Shown here one piece after another: positions 39,158 through 47,810 of a stretch of DNA of 64,000 nt (position 1 is its first letter; every line of letters starts with the position of its first letter). Made by a program: the position numbers and the translations under genes. Source of the stretch: an uncultured Phycisphaerae bacterium. Lineage in GTDB: Bacteria; Planctomycetota; Phycisphaerae; UBA1845; Fen-1342. The notes below the pieces were generated by a model. That model was not told the DNA's origin and did no database searches. It saw only the letters and a list, made by a program, of their open reading frames with translations. The stretch spans positions 62,001 to 126,000 of the forward strand of contig CALGJV010000012.1 of assembly GCA_937928595.1 (NCBI GenBank). Reading direction: 5' to 3'.

Positions 39158-42100
39158 TCACCCGCCGATCAGCGCCACGAACGCATCGATGTCATCGAAG
39201 TCGACCGAGCCGTCCTGGTTGCAGTCGGCGTTGAGCCAGCGGCACGCCGGGTATGCGGCCTCGTACGCCGTCTGCCCGCTGAGGGCCACGATGAACGGGT
39301 CGATGTCGTCGAAGTTCACGACGCCGTCGCAGTTGGTATCGCCGACGACGTACACCGTCTCGCACTCATCGGGTACGCCGTTCGCGTTGAGGTCGAGCGA
39401 GCGCCCGACGGCGATGTCGTCCGCGTCGACAATCCCGTTCTCGTTGCAGTCGGGCAGGACGGTCGTGCAGCCGGTCCGCGTGACCTGGACGGCGTCGACG
39501 GCGGCCTCGACCACGGAGCCGCCGCCGGCGGTCGGGTCCGACGCCTCGAACCGGATCTTCACCGTGCTCGTGGGCGTGATGAACTGCCCGACCGAGAGGG
39601 TGCGAAGCGTCCAGCCCGGAAGGCTGGCCGGCCCGATGACCTCGGCCGTGACCCAGTTCGCGCCGTTGTTGCTCGACAGGTAGGTGCGGAAGTAATCGCT
39701 GTTGGGGTTGCTCCCGAAATTGTTCGTGTACCACAAGGCGTACCGCAGGTCGGCGTCGCCGCCGCTGAGGTCCAGCGTCGGGGAGATCAGCCACGTCGTG
39801 CCGTCGTCCACGTCGGAGTTGCCCGGCCGGTTCCCAGTCAGGTAGCACTGCCCGGACCCGTCGTAGTCCGCGGGCGGATCACCCCGCTGTCCGTTGCCGG
39901 CCGGAACGCCGCGCTGCCACGCGCCGTCCGTCAGGGCCGCGTCGTTCTGCACGGTCCAGCCCAGGTCGGTCTCGAAGTTGTCACTGAAGAGCACCGTGGT
40001 CTGGTTGACGCTGAAGCCGTAGGGCGCGGCAGAGCCCCCGGGCGGATTGACGGCCGGCCCGCTCTCCGCACCGACGGCGGAGATGTAGAACTGCGGCGTG
40101 GCACCGCAAACCGGCGGCGGCAACACGCCCTGGTATTGCTCGCCGCCGAGCGGCGTGAGCGGCTGGGACAGCCACGCGCCGCCGTAGCGGAAGTGCAGCG
40201 TCGGGCTGCCGGCGATGACCGTGTCGTTGATCGTGCGGATGCGGACGTTCACAGGCGTGCTGACGCCCGGTGCGACCACGCTCGGCGCTCCGCTCGGCAG
40301 GCTGATTTGCAGCGCGGGCGGGAAGAGGAGGGGCGTCGACGCGCACAGCGAGAACGGCTGCGGCCCTTCCGGCACGTCGAATCCGACCACCTCGATTCGC
40401 CAGGTGCCCGCGGCCGGGAAGTCCACCACGACCTGTTCGATGTTGTTCCGCCGATCGACTTGCGTACGGACGGCCGGCGCGCTCGGATTGGTCGGGTTCA
40501 GGGTCCACGGGAAGAACTGCTGGCCGGTCGGGCTCAGCACGCGGAGGTCGAGGTCGTTGACCAGCGCGGGAATCACGTTGGGCGTGCCGGGCACGTCATC
40601 CCACGCGAGCGTGAACTTGATCTGGGTGGTGCCAGCAGGTACGGTCGCGTAGATCGCGTACACGCCGCCGTTGCCGACCTCGTCCTCGAAGAAGCGCCCG
40701 AGCCGCATGAAGTCGACCGCGCTGCGGATGCGCACGGAGCCGTAGCCGAACTGGTAGTCCGGCCCGGCGTTGCCCAGATCGACGGCCGTGTGGGCCAGCA
40801 GGACCTTCAGGGTTGAGTTGCGCGGGTCGGGCTGTCCCGGGAACTGCGCGCGATAATCCTGGAGCAGCAGCGCGCACAGGCCGGTGACGGTCGGTGCGGC
40901 CATGGACGTGCCGCAGAGCGAGGTATAGGCGGTGTCGCTCGTGGAAGAACAAGACGTGACGCCGTTGTCGTTGCCGACCTCGCAGCCGGGGCCGCTGATG
41001 TCGGGCTTGAGCCGGCCGTCGTCGACGGGGCCCCAGCTGCTGAAGCTGGTCATCGAGTCGTCGTTGGAGTTCAGCGCGCCGACCGTGATGTGGTTCTTGG
41101 CGGTGGCCGGCGGGGCGGTGCTGTAATAGTCGCCGTAGCCTTCGACGTCGCAGCGGTTGCCCTGGCGCTCGTTGCCGTTGGCCCAGACCACGCGGAACGG
41201 CGCCCCCAGGCTGCCGCGCACGATGGCGTCGATCACCGTGTCGGTCACGCCGTAGTCGCCCTGGATGGCGCAGTCAAACCCGTTCGTCTCGGTGTTTGTG
41301 CCGATCGAGTTGTTGGCGATGTGCGCGCCGTACGTGTTGATCGCCTGGTTGTAGTCGGCCTCGATATCGCCGGGGTTCGTGTACAGGAACGTCCCGCCGC
41401 CGCTGTACTGGAAGCCGTACGACAGCATCGTGACGCCGGGTGCCATCCCGCGATGCGTGCCGCCGCTGGCGGCGCCGCTGCCGCCGATCGTGCCGGCGAC
41501 GTGCGTGGAGTGCGTGGCCACGGCCGCGGAATCCCGCACGGTGAGGCGGCCGCCGAAATCCTGGTGCGTGGCGCGGGCCGTGCCGCCGTCGTACACCATG
41601 ACTTTGACGCCCGCCCCGCTCAGGCCGTACGGCGCCGCCTGGACGATGTCCGCCTGCGTCCGCGCGCGGTTGCTCGAGTTCGTCTCGCTGAGCGGCGGGA
41701 GCGCCGGTTCGATCCATTGCACGCGGTCGTCGGCCGCCAGCGCGGCCACCCGCGCGAGCGGCAGTTCGATGACCAGTCCGCCGACCGTCGTCAGCGTGTC
41801 GCGGACGATCGCGCCGTGCTGCTCGACCGCCGCCACGGCGGTCGCGTCCAGCACGACATCCCGGTGCAAGAGCACGTACAGCCCGCATACGGCATCGCCG
41901 TCGGCCGTGCGACCGACCACCGCCCACGCCGGCTCCCGCCCGTCCGCCAGCAGCGCGTGCAGCTTCCACTGCGGCTGCACGGCTTCGATCGCCGTCAGGC
42001 CCGTGGCCGCGGCGAGCGGCGCGAGATCGCCGCGCTGCGGCAGAAGGTTGGCGAAGTAGGTGTGATTGCCGAGGTAGGCCAGCAGTCGCAGGCCGGCGGA

Positions 42101-42352
42101 TTCCAGCGCCTCACGCTCGGCGGGGTTGACGGTGCGCTCGAAGCGCGCCACGACGCGCCGTTCGCCGGCGCCCGCGGGCCACGCCGCCAGGAGCGCCGCG
42201 GCATCCGCCGCGGGCGCCGGGGCGAGCGCCGCCGGGCCGCTCCGCCAGAGCACCGGCGCCGCGGCCGAGCTCGCGGCTGTCGCCAGGGTAATCGGACCGA
42301 ACAGGGACAGAACGACACCCCCGAGACGCGCGAGTCGACCGTTCGGGCGCAT
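39158..42352 (-). CDS. Secreted subtilisin-like (S8) protease with dockerin-like C-terminus
   Basis: A 1064-residue protein with a signal peptide (ends near ATAASSAAA). The catalytic triad of the subtilase domain is visible: Asp255 (VMVYDGGTAR), His284 (HSTHVAGTIGG), oxyanion Asn392 (WANGN) and Ser483 (GTSMAAPTVTG). After it come a proprotein-convertase-like P domain region (VPAGTTQIKFTLAWDD), beta-sandwich segments, and a MAM/concanavalin-like region with TDLGWTVQND. The C-terminus has calcium-binding repeats DCNENGIVDADDI, NCDGVVNFDDIDPF and DCNQDGSVDFDDIDAF, a GC-type dockerin-like ending shared with two proteases near 50.6-56.1 kb. The chosen start is the ATG of MRPNGRLARLG. Confidence 0.9.
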   Translation of the reverse strand: MRPNGRLARLGGVVLSLFGPITLATAASSAAAPVLWRSGPAALAPAPAADAAALLAAWPAGAGERRVVARFERTVNPAEREALESAGLRLLAYLGNHTYFANLLPQRGDLAPLAAATGLTAIEAVQPQWKLHALLADGREPAWAVVGRTADGDAVCGLYVLLHRDVVLDATAVAAVEQHGAIVRDTLTTVGGLVIELPLARVAALAADDRVQWIEPALPPLSETNSSNRARTQADIVQAAPYGLSGAGVKVMVYDGGTARATHQDFGGRLTVRDSAAVATHSTHVAGTIGGSGAASGGTHRGMAPGVTMLSYGFQYSGGGTFLYTNPGDIEADYNQAINTYGAHIANNSIGTNTETNGFDCAIQGDYGVTDTVIDAIVRGSLGAPFRVVWANGNERQGNRCDVEGYGDYYSTAPPATAKNHITVGALNSNDDSMTSFSSWGPVDDGRLKPDISGPGCEVGNDNGVTSCSSTSDTAYTSLCGTSMAAPTVTGLCALLLQDYRAQFPGQPDPRNSTLKVLLAHTAVDLGNAGPDYQFGYGSVRIRSAVDFMRLGRFFEDEVGNGGVYAIYATVPAGTTQIKFTLAWDDVPGTPNVIPALVNDLDLRVLSPTGQQFFPWTLNPTNPSAPAVRTQVDRRNNIEQVVVDFPAAGTWRIEVVGFDVPEGPQPFSLCASTPLLFPPALQISLPSGAPSVVAPGVSTPVNVRIRTINDTVIAGSPTLHFRYGGAWLSQPLTPLGGEQYQGVLPPPVCGATPQFYISAVGAESGPAVNPPGGSAAPYGFSVNQTTVLFSDNFETDLGWTVQNDAALTDGAWQRGVPAGNGQRGDPPADYDGSGQCYLTGNRPGNSDVDDGTTWLISPTLDLSGGDADLRYALWYTNNFGSNPNSDYFRTYLSSNNGANWVTAEVIGPASLPGWTLRTLSVGQFITPTSTVKIRFEASDPTAGGGSVVEAAVDAVQVTRTGCTTVLPDCNENGIVDADDIAVGRSLDLNANGVPDECETVYVVGDTNCDGVVNFDDIDPFIVALSGQTAYEAAYPACRWLNADCNQDGSVDFDDIDAFVALIGG

Positions 42353-42617
42353 TGAGACGCTCCATTGTATGGGTGAGTGGTGTGCGCGACGCGAGGGCAG
42401 GGCACAGGTAATCAGCCATCTCCCAGCGCACCCGGCCCGTTCTTGCCCACGCCGGCGCCATCCGCAGCGCTCATCTGCCATCTGCATCTTAGGGACGGTG
42501 CCGTGACGATTCAACGCCGAAGTGCGGGGTCCGCGGGCGACAACCGCGACGGGCGGGTCGGCGCGGTGGAAGCGGCCGACCGTCGGCTGGACATCTCCCG
42601 GCCGCCAAGTTGCGCGG
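42353..42617. other. Gap between the subtilase start and the topA end
   Basis: No gene was seen. Both flanking genes are on the minus strand, so the subtilase promoter should lie here. No convincing promoter boxes were found. Confidence 0.4.
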
Positions 42618-45600
42618 TCAGTGCTGCGCGGTGCCTGCGGCGAGAGCCGCCTCCGGCTTGAAATCGGGCGGCACTTCCTTTGTGCCGGTGCACTGCGGGT
42701 ACGCCTTGCAACCGAGGAACTGCCCGCGGCGACCCTTCCGAATGACCATCGGCCCGCCGCAGACATCGCAGCGGATCGACTCGACCACGATCGCCTTGGA
42801 TCGCTCGGGTGCGGGCATGAGCTCCTCGGCCTGCTTCTTCGCCTCGCCGCGCAAGTTCGCGTTGCAACGGCACTTCGGGAAGTTCGTGCAGGAGAAGAAC
42901 GGGCCGAACCGCCCGCGCTTCAGCTCCATCGTGCTGCCGCACTCGGGGCAGCGCAGCGTGCCCGGCTCGGGCAGCACTTCGACGACCGGCCGCCCGGTGC
43001 GGGTCAGGGCGAAGCCCGGGGGGGCCGGATCGCCGGGGTGCCAGGGCTTGAAGCCGCCGCCGGCGCCGTTCGTCGGCGGGGGCGGCGGCAACGTACCTTC
43101 GGCCGCGGCCCGCGCGCGGGCTTCCTCGAGTTTCTCGAACGGAAACGTCGCGCGGCAGCGGGGGTAGCCGGTGCAGGCCACGAACTTGCCGCGCCGGCCG
43201 CTGCGAATCACCATCGGCCGCTGGCACTTCTCGCAGCGCACGCCGGCCTGCTCGGGCTCGACGCGCGGCGGGCGCTCGAGCCGCACATCCGGGGGCAACG
43301 CAGCCACGTTCCGGCATTCGGGGAAGCGGTTGCACCCGAGGAACGCCCGCCGTCCCTTGCGTTTGAGGACCATCGTGCCGCTGCCGCAGGCGTCGCAGGG
43401 GCGCTTCAGCTCGTCCTCGGTGACGAGCCTGTGCGGCTCGCCGTGCTCGTTGCAGGGCACCGTCGCCCGGCACTCCGGGTAGCTGCTGCATCCGAGGAAG
43501 TATCCGGTCTTGGACTGCCGCAGCACCGTCGGTTTGCCGCATTCGGCGCAGGGGGTCGCGGTTTCCTTCGGGATCAGCGGGCGGCCGTCGCGGTCCACAT
43601 TGAGCGTGGCCTTGCACTGGGGGTACGCCGAGCAGGACAGGAACCGTCCGGACTTGCTCCAGCGGTAGACCATCGGCTCGCCGCACTTCGGACAACGGTG
43701 CTCGCTCGGCTGACCGCGGACGGCCTCCATCTCGTCGCCCGCCTTGCCGAGCAGCTCGCGGAACGGGTCGTAGAACTCGTGCAGCACCTGCACCCAGTCG
43801 AGGTGCGCGTCCTCGATCTTGTCGAGCTCGTCCTCCATGTACGACGTGAACTTCACGTCCACGATCTTGGGAAAGTGCTGCACGAGCTTGTCGGTGACCA
43901 GCTCGCCCAGCGCCGTCGGGTAGAACTTGCGATCGTCCTGCTCGACGTAGCCGCGGTCCTGGATCGTGTCGATGATCGCCGCGTACGTGCTGGGCCGCCC
44001 GATACCCTCCTGCTCGAGTGCCTTGACCAGCGAGGCCTCCGTGTACCGCGGCGGCGGCGACGTGAACTGCTGCTTCGGCTCGAGATCGAGCACGCCGAGC
44101 GGCTGCCCGACCTGCATCGCGGGCAGGAGCTGGTCCTCGCTGGACACCCCGGCGACACGCATGAAGCCGTCGAACACGAGCTTGCGGCCGCTGCCGGTGA
44201 ACTTCGCGCGCCCGAGCGGCATCTCCGCCGTAGCGGCGACCGAAGTGGAGTCCCACTGGGCGGGCGGCATCTGGCACGCGACAAACCGCCGCCAGATGAG
44301 GTCGTAAAGCCGGAACTGCTCGTCGGAGAGCGCGGCGCGGACGCTTTCGGGTTTGCGGTGCGGATCCGTCGGCCGGATGGCCTCGTGGGCCTCCTGCGCG
44401 CGCTCCTGCCGCTTGCCGTAGACGTTGGGGTGCTCAGGCAGGTAGTCCGCGCCGTACTCCTGCCGGATGAAACTGCGGACGCTGTCGAGCGCTTCCTTCG
44501 AGAGGTTCGTCGAATCCGTACGCATGTACGTGATCAGACCGACGGTGCCCTCGCCGTTCAGGTCGACGCCTTCGTACAGCGTCTGCGCGATCCGCATCGT
44601 CCGCGACGCCGAGAAACGCAGGTACGTGCTGGCCTGTTGCTGAAGGCTGGCGGTGGTGAAGGGCGCGGGCGGCTTCGTCGTCGTTCGTTTGGTCGTCAGG
44701 TCGCTGACGGTGAACGCCGGCACGCCCGGCCCGAGCCCGCCGAGTATCTCAACCTGCTCCAGTCCGAGACGGCGGTACTCGTCCCACGGCCGGCGGCGGA
44801 CGTCCTCGACCTTCCAACCGAGTGCCTCGACCACCTTGCGGGCGTCGTCGGCGGTGAGTGCCTCAAACGGCCGGCCGCCCACTTCGGCCAGCTCGGCACG
44901 GAAGCCGGCGTGCTCCGAGAGCCACGCGGCGAGGTCCTTCTGTGTGCGCTCGCCGGACGTCAGAAACCGCTTCCACTCCGGGCGCAAACCCTGCGCGGCT
45001 GCCGCGTCGCCGGTGAGATAAGCCAGAATCTTCCAGCTTTCCTTGGGAACGAACGCGCGAATCTCCCGCTCGCGCTCGACGATCAGGCGGACGGCGACCG
45101 ACTGCACGCGGCCGGCAGAGAGGCCCTTCGCGATTTTGCGCCAAAGAAGGGGGCTCAGCTCGTAACCGACGATGCGGTCGAGGATGCGTCGGGCCTGCTG
45201 GGCGTTCACGCGGTCGAGGTCGATGTGCTGCGGCCGGGCAAACGCTTCCTGAATGGCGTGCCGGGTGATCTCGTTGAAGATGACGCGCCGCACCTTGTCT
45301 TCCGGCAACTGGAGAGCCTCGACGAGGTGCCAGGCGATGGCCTCGCCCTCGCGGTCCAAGTCTGTCGCCAGGTAAACCGAGTCGGCTTGCTCGGCGAGCT
45401 TCTTCAGCTCGCCTACCACCTTCGTCCGCCCCTTCACGATCTCGTAAACTGGCTCAAAACCGTTGCTTACGTCAATTCCGAAATCGCGCTCCGGCAGGTC
45501 GCGCACGTGTCCGTAGGACGCTTTGACGACGTACTCGTCGCCGAGGTACTTGTTGATCGTCTTCGCCTTGGCAGGCGACTCGACGATGACCAGAACCCGT

Positions 45601-45623
45601 GCGTCCTTCTTGCGTGCGACCAT
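42618..45623 (-). CDS. topA: DNA topoisomerase I with six C-terminal zinc ribbons
   Basis: A 1001-residue type IA topoisomerase that relaxes negative supercoils. The Toprim domain is at 9-125 (Glu15 in VIVESPAKAK, DLDREGE at 88-94), GRVQSVAVRLIVERE at 171-185, and the catalytic Tyr366 in GLITYMRTDST. The C-terminal third has six Topo_C_ZnRpt-like units with CxxC...CxxxPxC: CPKCGEP (from 644), CAECGKP, CDACGSG, CEKCQRP, CPECGST and CDVCGGP. E. coli TopA has three such fingers plus two degenerate ones, so six intact copies is a long tail. The start is the ATG of MVARKKDARV. It ends just after the last ribbon. Confidence 0.95.
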   Translation of the reverse strand: MVARKKDARVLVIVESPAKAKTINKYLGDEYVVKASYGHVRDLPERDFGIDVSNGFEPVYEIVKGRTKVVGELKKLAEQADSVYLATDLDREGEAIAWHLVEALQLPEDKVRRVIFNEITRHAIQEAFARPQHIDLDRVNAQQARRILDRIVGYELSPLLWRKIAKGLSAGRVQSVAVRLIVEREREIRAFVPKESWKILAYLTGDAAAAQGLRPEWKRFLTSGERTQKDLAAWLSEHAGFRAELAEVGGRPFEALTADDARKVVEALGWKVEDVRRRPWDEYRRLGLEQVEILGGLGPGVPAFTVSDLTTKRTTTKPPAPFTTASLQQQASTYLRFSASRTMRIAQTLYEGVDLNGEGTVGLITYMRTDSTNLSKEALDSVRSFIRQEYGADYLPEHPNVYGKRQERAQEAHEAIRPTDPHRKPESVRAALSDEQFRLYDLIWRRFVACQMPPAQWDSTSVAATAEMPLGRAKFTGSGRKLVFDGFMRVAGVSSEDQLLPAMQVGQPLGVLDLEPKQQFTSPPPRYTEASLVKALEQEGIGRPSTYAAIIDTIQDRGYVEQDDRKFYPTALGELVTDKLVQHFPKIVDVKFTSYMEDELDKIEDAHLDWVQVLHEFYDPFRELLGKAGDEMEAVRGQPSEHRCPKCGEPMVYRWSKSGRFLSCSAYPQCKATLNVDRDGRPLIPKETATPCAECGKPTVLRQSKTGYFLGCSSYPECRATVPCNEHGEPHRLVTEDELKRPCDACGSGTMVLKRKGRRAFLGCNRFPECRNVAALPPDVRLERPPRVEPEQAGVRCEKCQRPMVIRSGRRGKFVACTGYPRCRATFPFEKLEEARARAAAEGTLPPPPPTNGAGGGFKPWHPGDPAPPGFALTRTGRPVVEVLPEPGTLRCPECGSTMELKRGRFGPFFSCTNFPKCRCNANLRGEAKKQAEELMPAPERSKAIVVESIRCDVCGGPMVIRKGRRGQFLGCKAYPQCTGTKEVPPDFKPEAALAAGTAQH

Positions 45624-46212
45624 TTGTGTGACCTAAATCATTATCCGGCAATGTCTTATTGCCTTGCACCGCCCGGTGTCCTCGGGTCCGTGCGCGGCCC
45701 GCAGACCCTTGGTATCGGCCGGTTCGGCCGGTCCGGATTCCCCTGATGCTTAGGACGCCGCGGGCCGCTGTCAAGCCGGCGGCCGACGGACAGGCCGCCG
45801 CGAACTGCGCTCAGTGACGTTCCCTTGGGGCTTCGAAACCGGTTGCGGACGGCGGGATCTTACCTTGCCGAATAGATCCCAAGCGGTGCGGACTTCAGAG
45901 CGAGCAGATCGTCGACTATTGCGGACTGCGGACGCCTCTAGCACCCGACGGATGGTAGCGCCCGGGGAAAATGGCGGGCGGCCCGTCTCGCTCATCGGCG
46001 AAGGCGCTCCCGCGTGCACGTTCAAGCGGGCGATGCCGCTCGCACCCAACGGAACCGACGGCGATGCTCCGGGGGCATCGGGAGCGTACCAAGCTCGGAC
46101 GATGGCTGCACCCGCCGGCGGTGGCGCGGGACGCGCGCGTGCGTGGCGGCCCGAAGGGCGATTCACTCCCCACGGCCAGCCGCGCCGGGTAAGATGGGGT
46201 CATCGAGCGATC
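45624..46212. other. Long intergenic region between topA and tRNA-Leu
   Basis: 589 bases without a supported gene. ORFs of 130-170 codons exist on both strands but are low-complexity and unrelated to known proteins. Beyond the topA inverted repeat there is GGCGGCC (45778-45784) pairing with GGCCGCC (45793-45799), and a TAAGAT hexamer at 46190-46195 that may drive tRNA-Leu. Confidence 0.5.
45647..45663. promoter_or_regulatory. Inverted repeat in the topA upstream region
   Basis: GGCAAT-N5-ATTGCC is a perfect 6-bp inverted repeat in a rare AT-rich patch, 24-40 bases before the topA ATG. It could be an operator or a short leader hairpin. A GATAAT-like hexamer lies next to it on the minus strand. 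Confidence 0.35.
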
Positions 46213-46294
46213 GCGAGAGTGGCGGAATTGGCAGACGCACCAGATTTAGGTTCTGGCGGGGAGACCCGTGCGGGTTCAAGTCCCGCCTCTCGCA
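46213..46294 (+). tRNA. tRNA-Leu (anticodon TAG)
   Basis: An 82-base tRNA with a long variable arm (CGGGGAGACCCG). The acceptor arm GCGAGAG pairs with CTCTCGC, the anticodon loop TTTAGGT contains TAG, the T-arm is GGGTTCAAGTCCC, and the discriminator base is A. The CCA end is not encoded. Confidence 0.97.
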
Positions 46295-46315
46295 GTCGGG
46301 TGTCGGCCGGAACAG

Positions 46316-47689
46316 CTACCGCGAGTTGAAGCGCGCCTGCAATAGATCGCGGAGGGGTTCGTACGCCGCGGGCATGCGCTCGTAGCTCTCGGGCCTGCGG
46401 TCGAGCCCGGCGAGGCTGGGCGGGACGTCGGGCTCGATGCCCAGCAGGGCGCGGATTTCCTCGGGGAACTTCGCGGGGTGGGCCGTCTCGACCGAAATTG
46501 CCAGGCGATCCGCCAGCGCCGGGCGGTCCGCCAGCGCGTGCTGAAGTCCCGCCCAGCCGACCGCGCCGTGCGGCTCAAGCAGCACGCGGTGGCGGGCGTA
46601 CACCTCGCGGATCGTCGCCCGCGTCTCATCGTCGCTGATGCTCACGGCGTACAGGTCGCGCCGCATCGCGGCCAGGTCGGGCGGGCGGCGGAGCGTCCCG
46701 GTCTCGTCGAGGTGCCCGCCGTACACGTCCACGAGGCGCGCCAGGTTCGACGGGTGCCCGACGTTCATCGCGTTCGAGATGCACACGCGCGACGGCGCGA
46801 TCTTCTCGTATCGGCCGGTCGCGAGGAAGCGCGGCACCTCGTCGTTCGCGTTGGTCGCGATGACGAGCGTCTCGATCGGCACGCCCATGCGCTGCGCGAT
46901 CACCGCGCCCATCATGTCGCCGAAGTTGCCCGACGGGACGGAGACGACGACGGGCTCGCCGCGGTCCGCGTCCGCCAGATTGACGTAGGCGTAGACGTAG
47001 TACACGGCCTGCGGCAGGAGCCGGCCGATGTTGATCGAATTCGCCGAGGTCAGGTGCACATCGCGTAAGTCGGGGTCCGCAAACGCGCGCTTCACGAGGG
47101 CCTGGCAGTCGTCGAATTGGCCGTCGACCGCCAGCATCGTCACGTTGCCGCCGAGCGTCGTCATCTGGCGCCGCTGGCGGTCGGAGACCTCGGCCGGCGG
47201 GAACAGCACCACGACCTGCACCCGCGGCAGGCCGAAGTACGCGTGCGCGACGGCGCTGCCCGTGTCGCCGGACGTGGCCGTGAGGATGACCAGCGTGCGC
47301 CGCGCGTCGTCGTGCAGGCGGCCCATCCAGCGGGCCATCATGCGGGCGGCGAAGTCCTTGAAGGAAGCGGTGGGCCCGCGGTCCAGGCGCAGCAGGTGGC
47401 AGCGCCCGGTGACCGGCTCGAGCGGCACGGGGTAGTCGTACGCGTCGCGGCACAGCGCCGTGAGCGTGTCGTCGTCGAACACGCCCGCGGTGAAGCGGCG
47501 CAGCACGGCGACCGCGACGTCGGCATACGGCCGGCCGCGGAGGGCCGCCAGCTCGGACCGCGGCAGCGGCGGGAAGCGCTCGGGCAGGAACAGCCCGCGG
47601 TCGGCGGCCTGGCCCTGGAGGAGGGCCTCGGCGAGGCCGACGGCGGGCACCTGGCGGTTGGTGCTGTAGAAACGCAGCGGCGCGCACAT
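46316..47689 (-). CDS. thrC: Threonine synthase
   Basis: A 457-residue PLP enzyme that converts O-phospho-L-homoserine to threonine. It starts MCAPLRFYSTNRQVPAVGLAEAL as in bacterial ThrC; the PLP lysine is Lys111 in GPTASFKDFAARMM, with TATSGDTGSAVAHAY, SVPSGNFGD and NAMNVGHPSN following. The ORF opens at 47722, but I chose the second ATG (47689), where homology begins. It is divergent from a MetY-like gene, so two homoserine-derived branches face each other. It ends 22 bases before tRNA-Leu on the opposite strand. Confidence 0.94.
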   Translation of the reverse strand: MCAPLRFYSTNRQVPAVGLAEALLQGQAADRGLFLPERFPPLPRSELAALRGRPYADVAVAVLRRFTAGVFDDDTLTALCRDAYDYPVPLEPVTGRCHLLRLDRGPTASFKDFAARMMARWMGRLHDDARRTLVILTATSGDTGSAVAHAYFGLPRVQVVVLFPPAEVSDRQRRQMTTLGGNVTMLAVDGQFDDCQALVKRAFADPDLRDVHLTSANSINIGRLLPQAVYYVYAYVNLADADRGEPVVVSVPSGNFGDMMGAVIAQRMGVPIETLVIATNANDEVPRFLATGRYEKIAPSRVCISNAMNVGHPSNLARLVDVYGGHLDETGTLRRPPDLAAMRRDLYAVSISDDETRATIREVYARHRVLLEPHGAVGWAGLQHALADRPALADRLAISVETAHPAKFPEEIRALLGIEPDVPPSLAGLDRRPESYERMPAAYEPLRDLLQARFNSR

Positions 47690-47738
47690 GTGGGCGATTG
47701 TACCGTCGCGCCAGCGGTCCACCGAGTGGTCGGGCCGG

Positions 47739-47768
47739 TTGGCGTCGCCCGGCCGCAGTCGCTATGCT
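47739..47768 (+). promoter_or_regulatory. Probable promoter of the metY-like gene
   Basis: TTGGCG (47739-47744), an 18-base spacer, then TATGCT (47763-47768), 43 bases before the ATG at 47811. Confidence 0.45.
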
Positions 47769-47810
47769 GACCGTATTGGCGGCTGGCCATTTCTGCCGCA
47801 GGAGGCGCAC

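Noticed and set aside
42522-45746. 1074-codon plus-strand ORF over topA
   Set aside because: Antisense shadow of topA with no recognisable protein features.
45771-46329. 130-170 codon ORFs in the topA-tRNA-Leu gap
   Set aside because: Overlapping on both strands, compositionally biased, without ribosome binding sites; the plus-strand one reads through tRNA-Leu.
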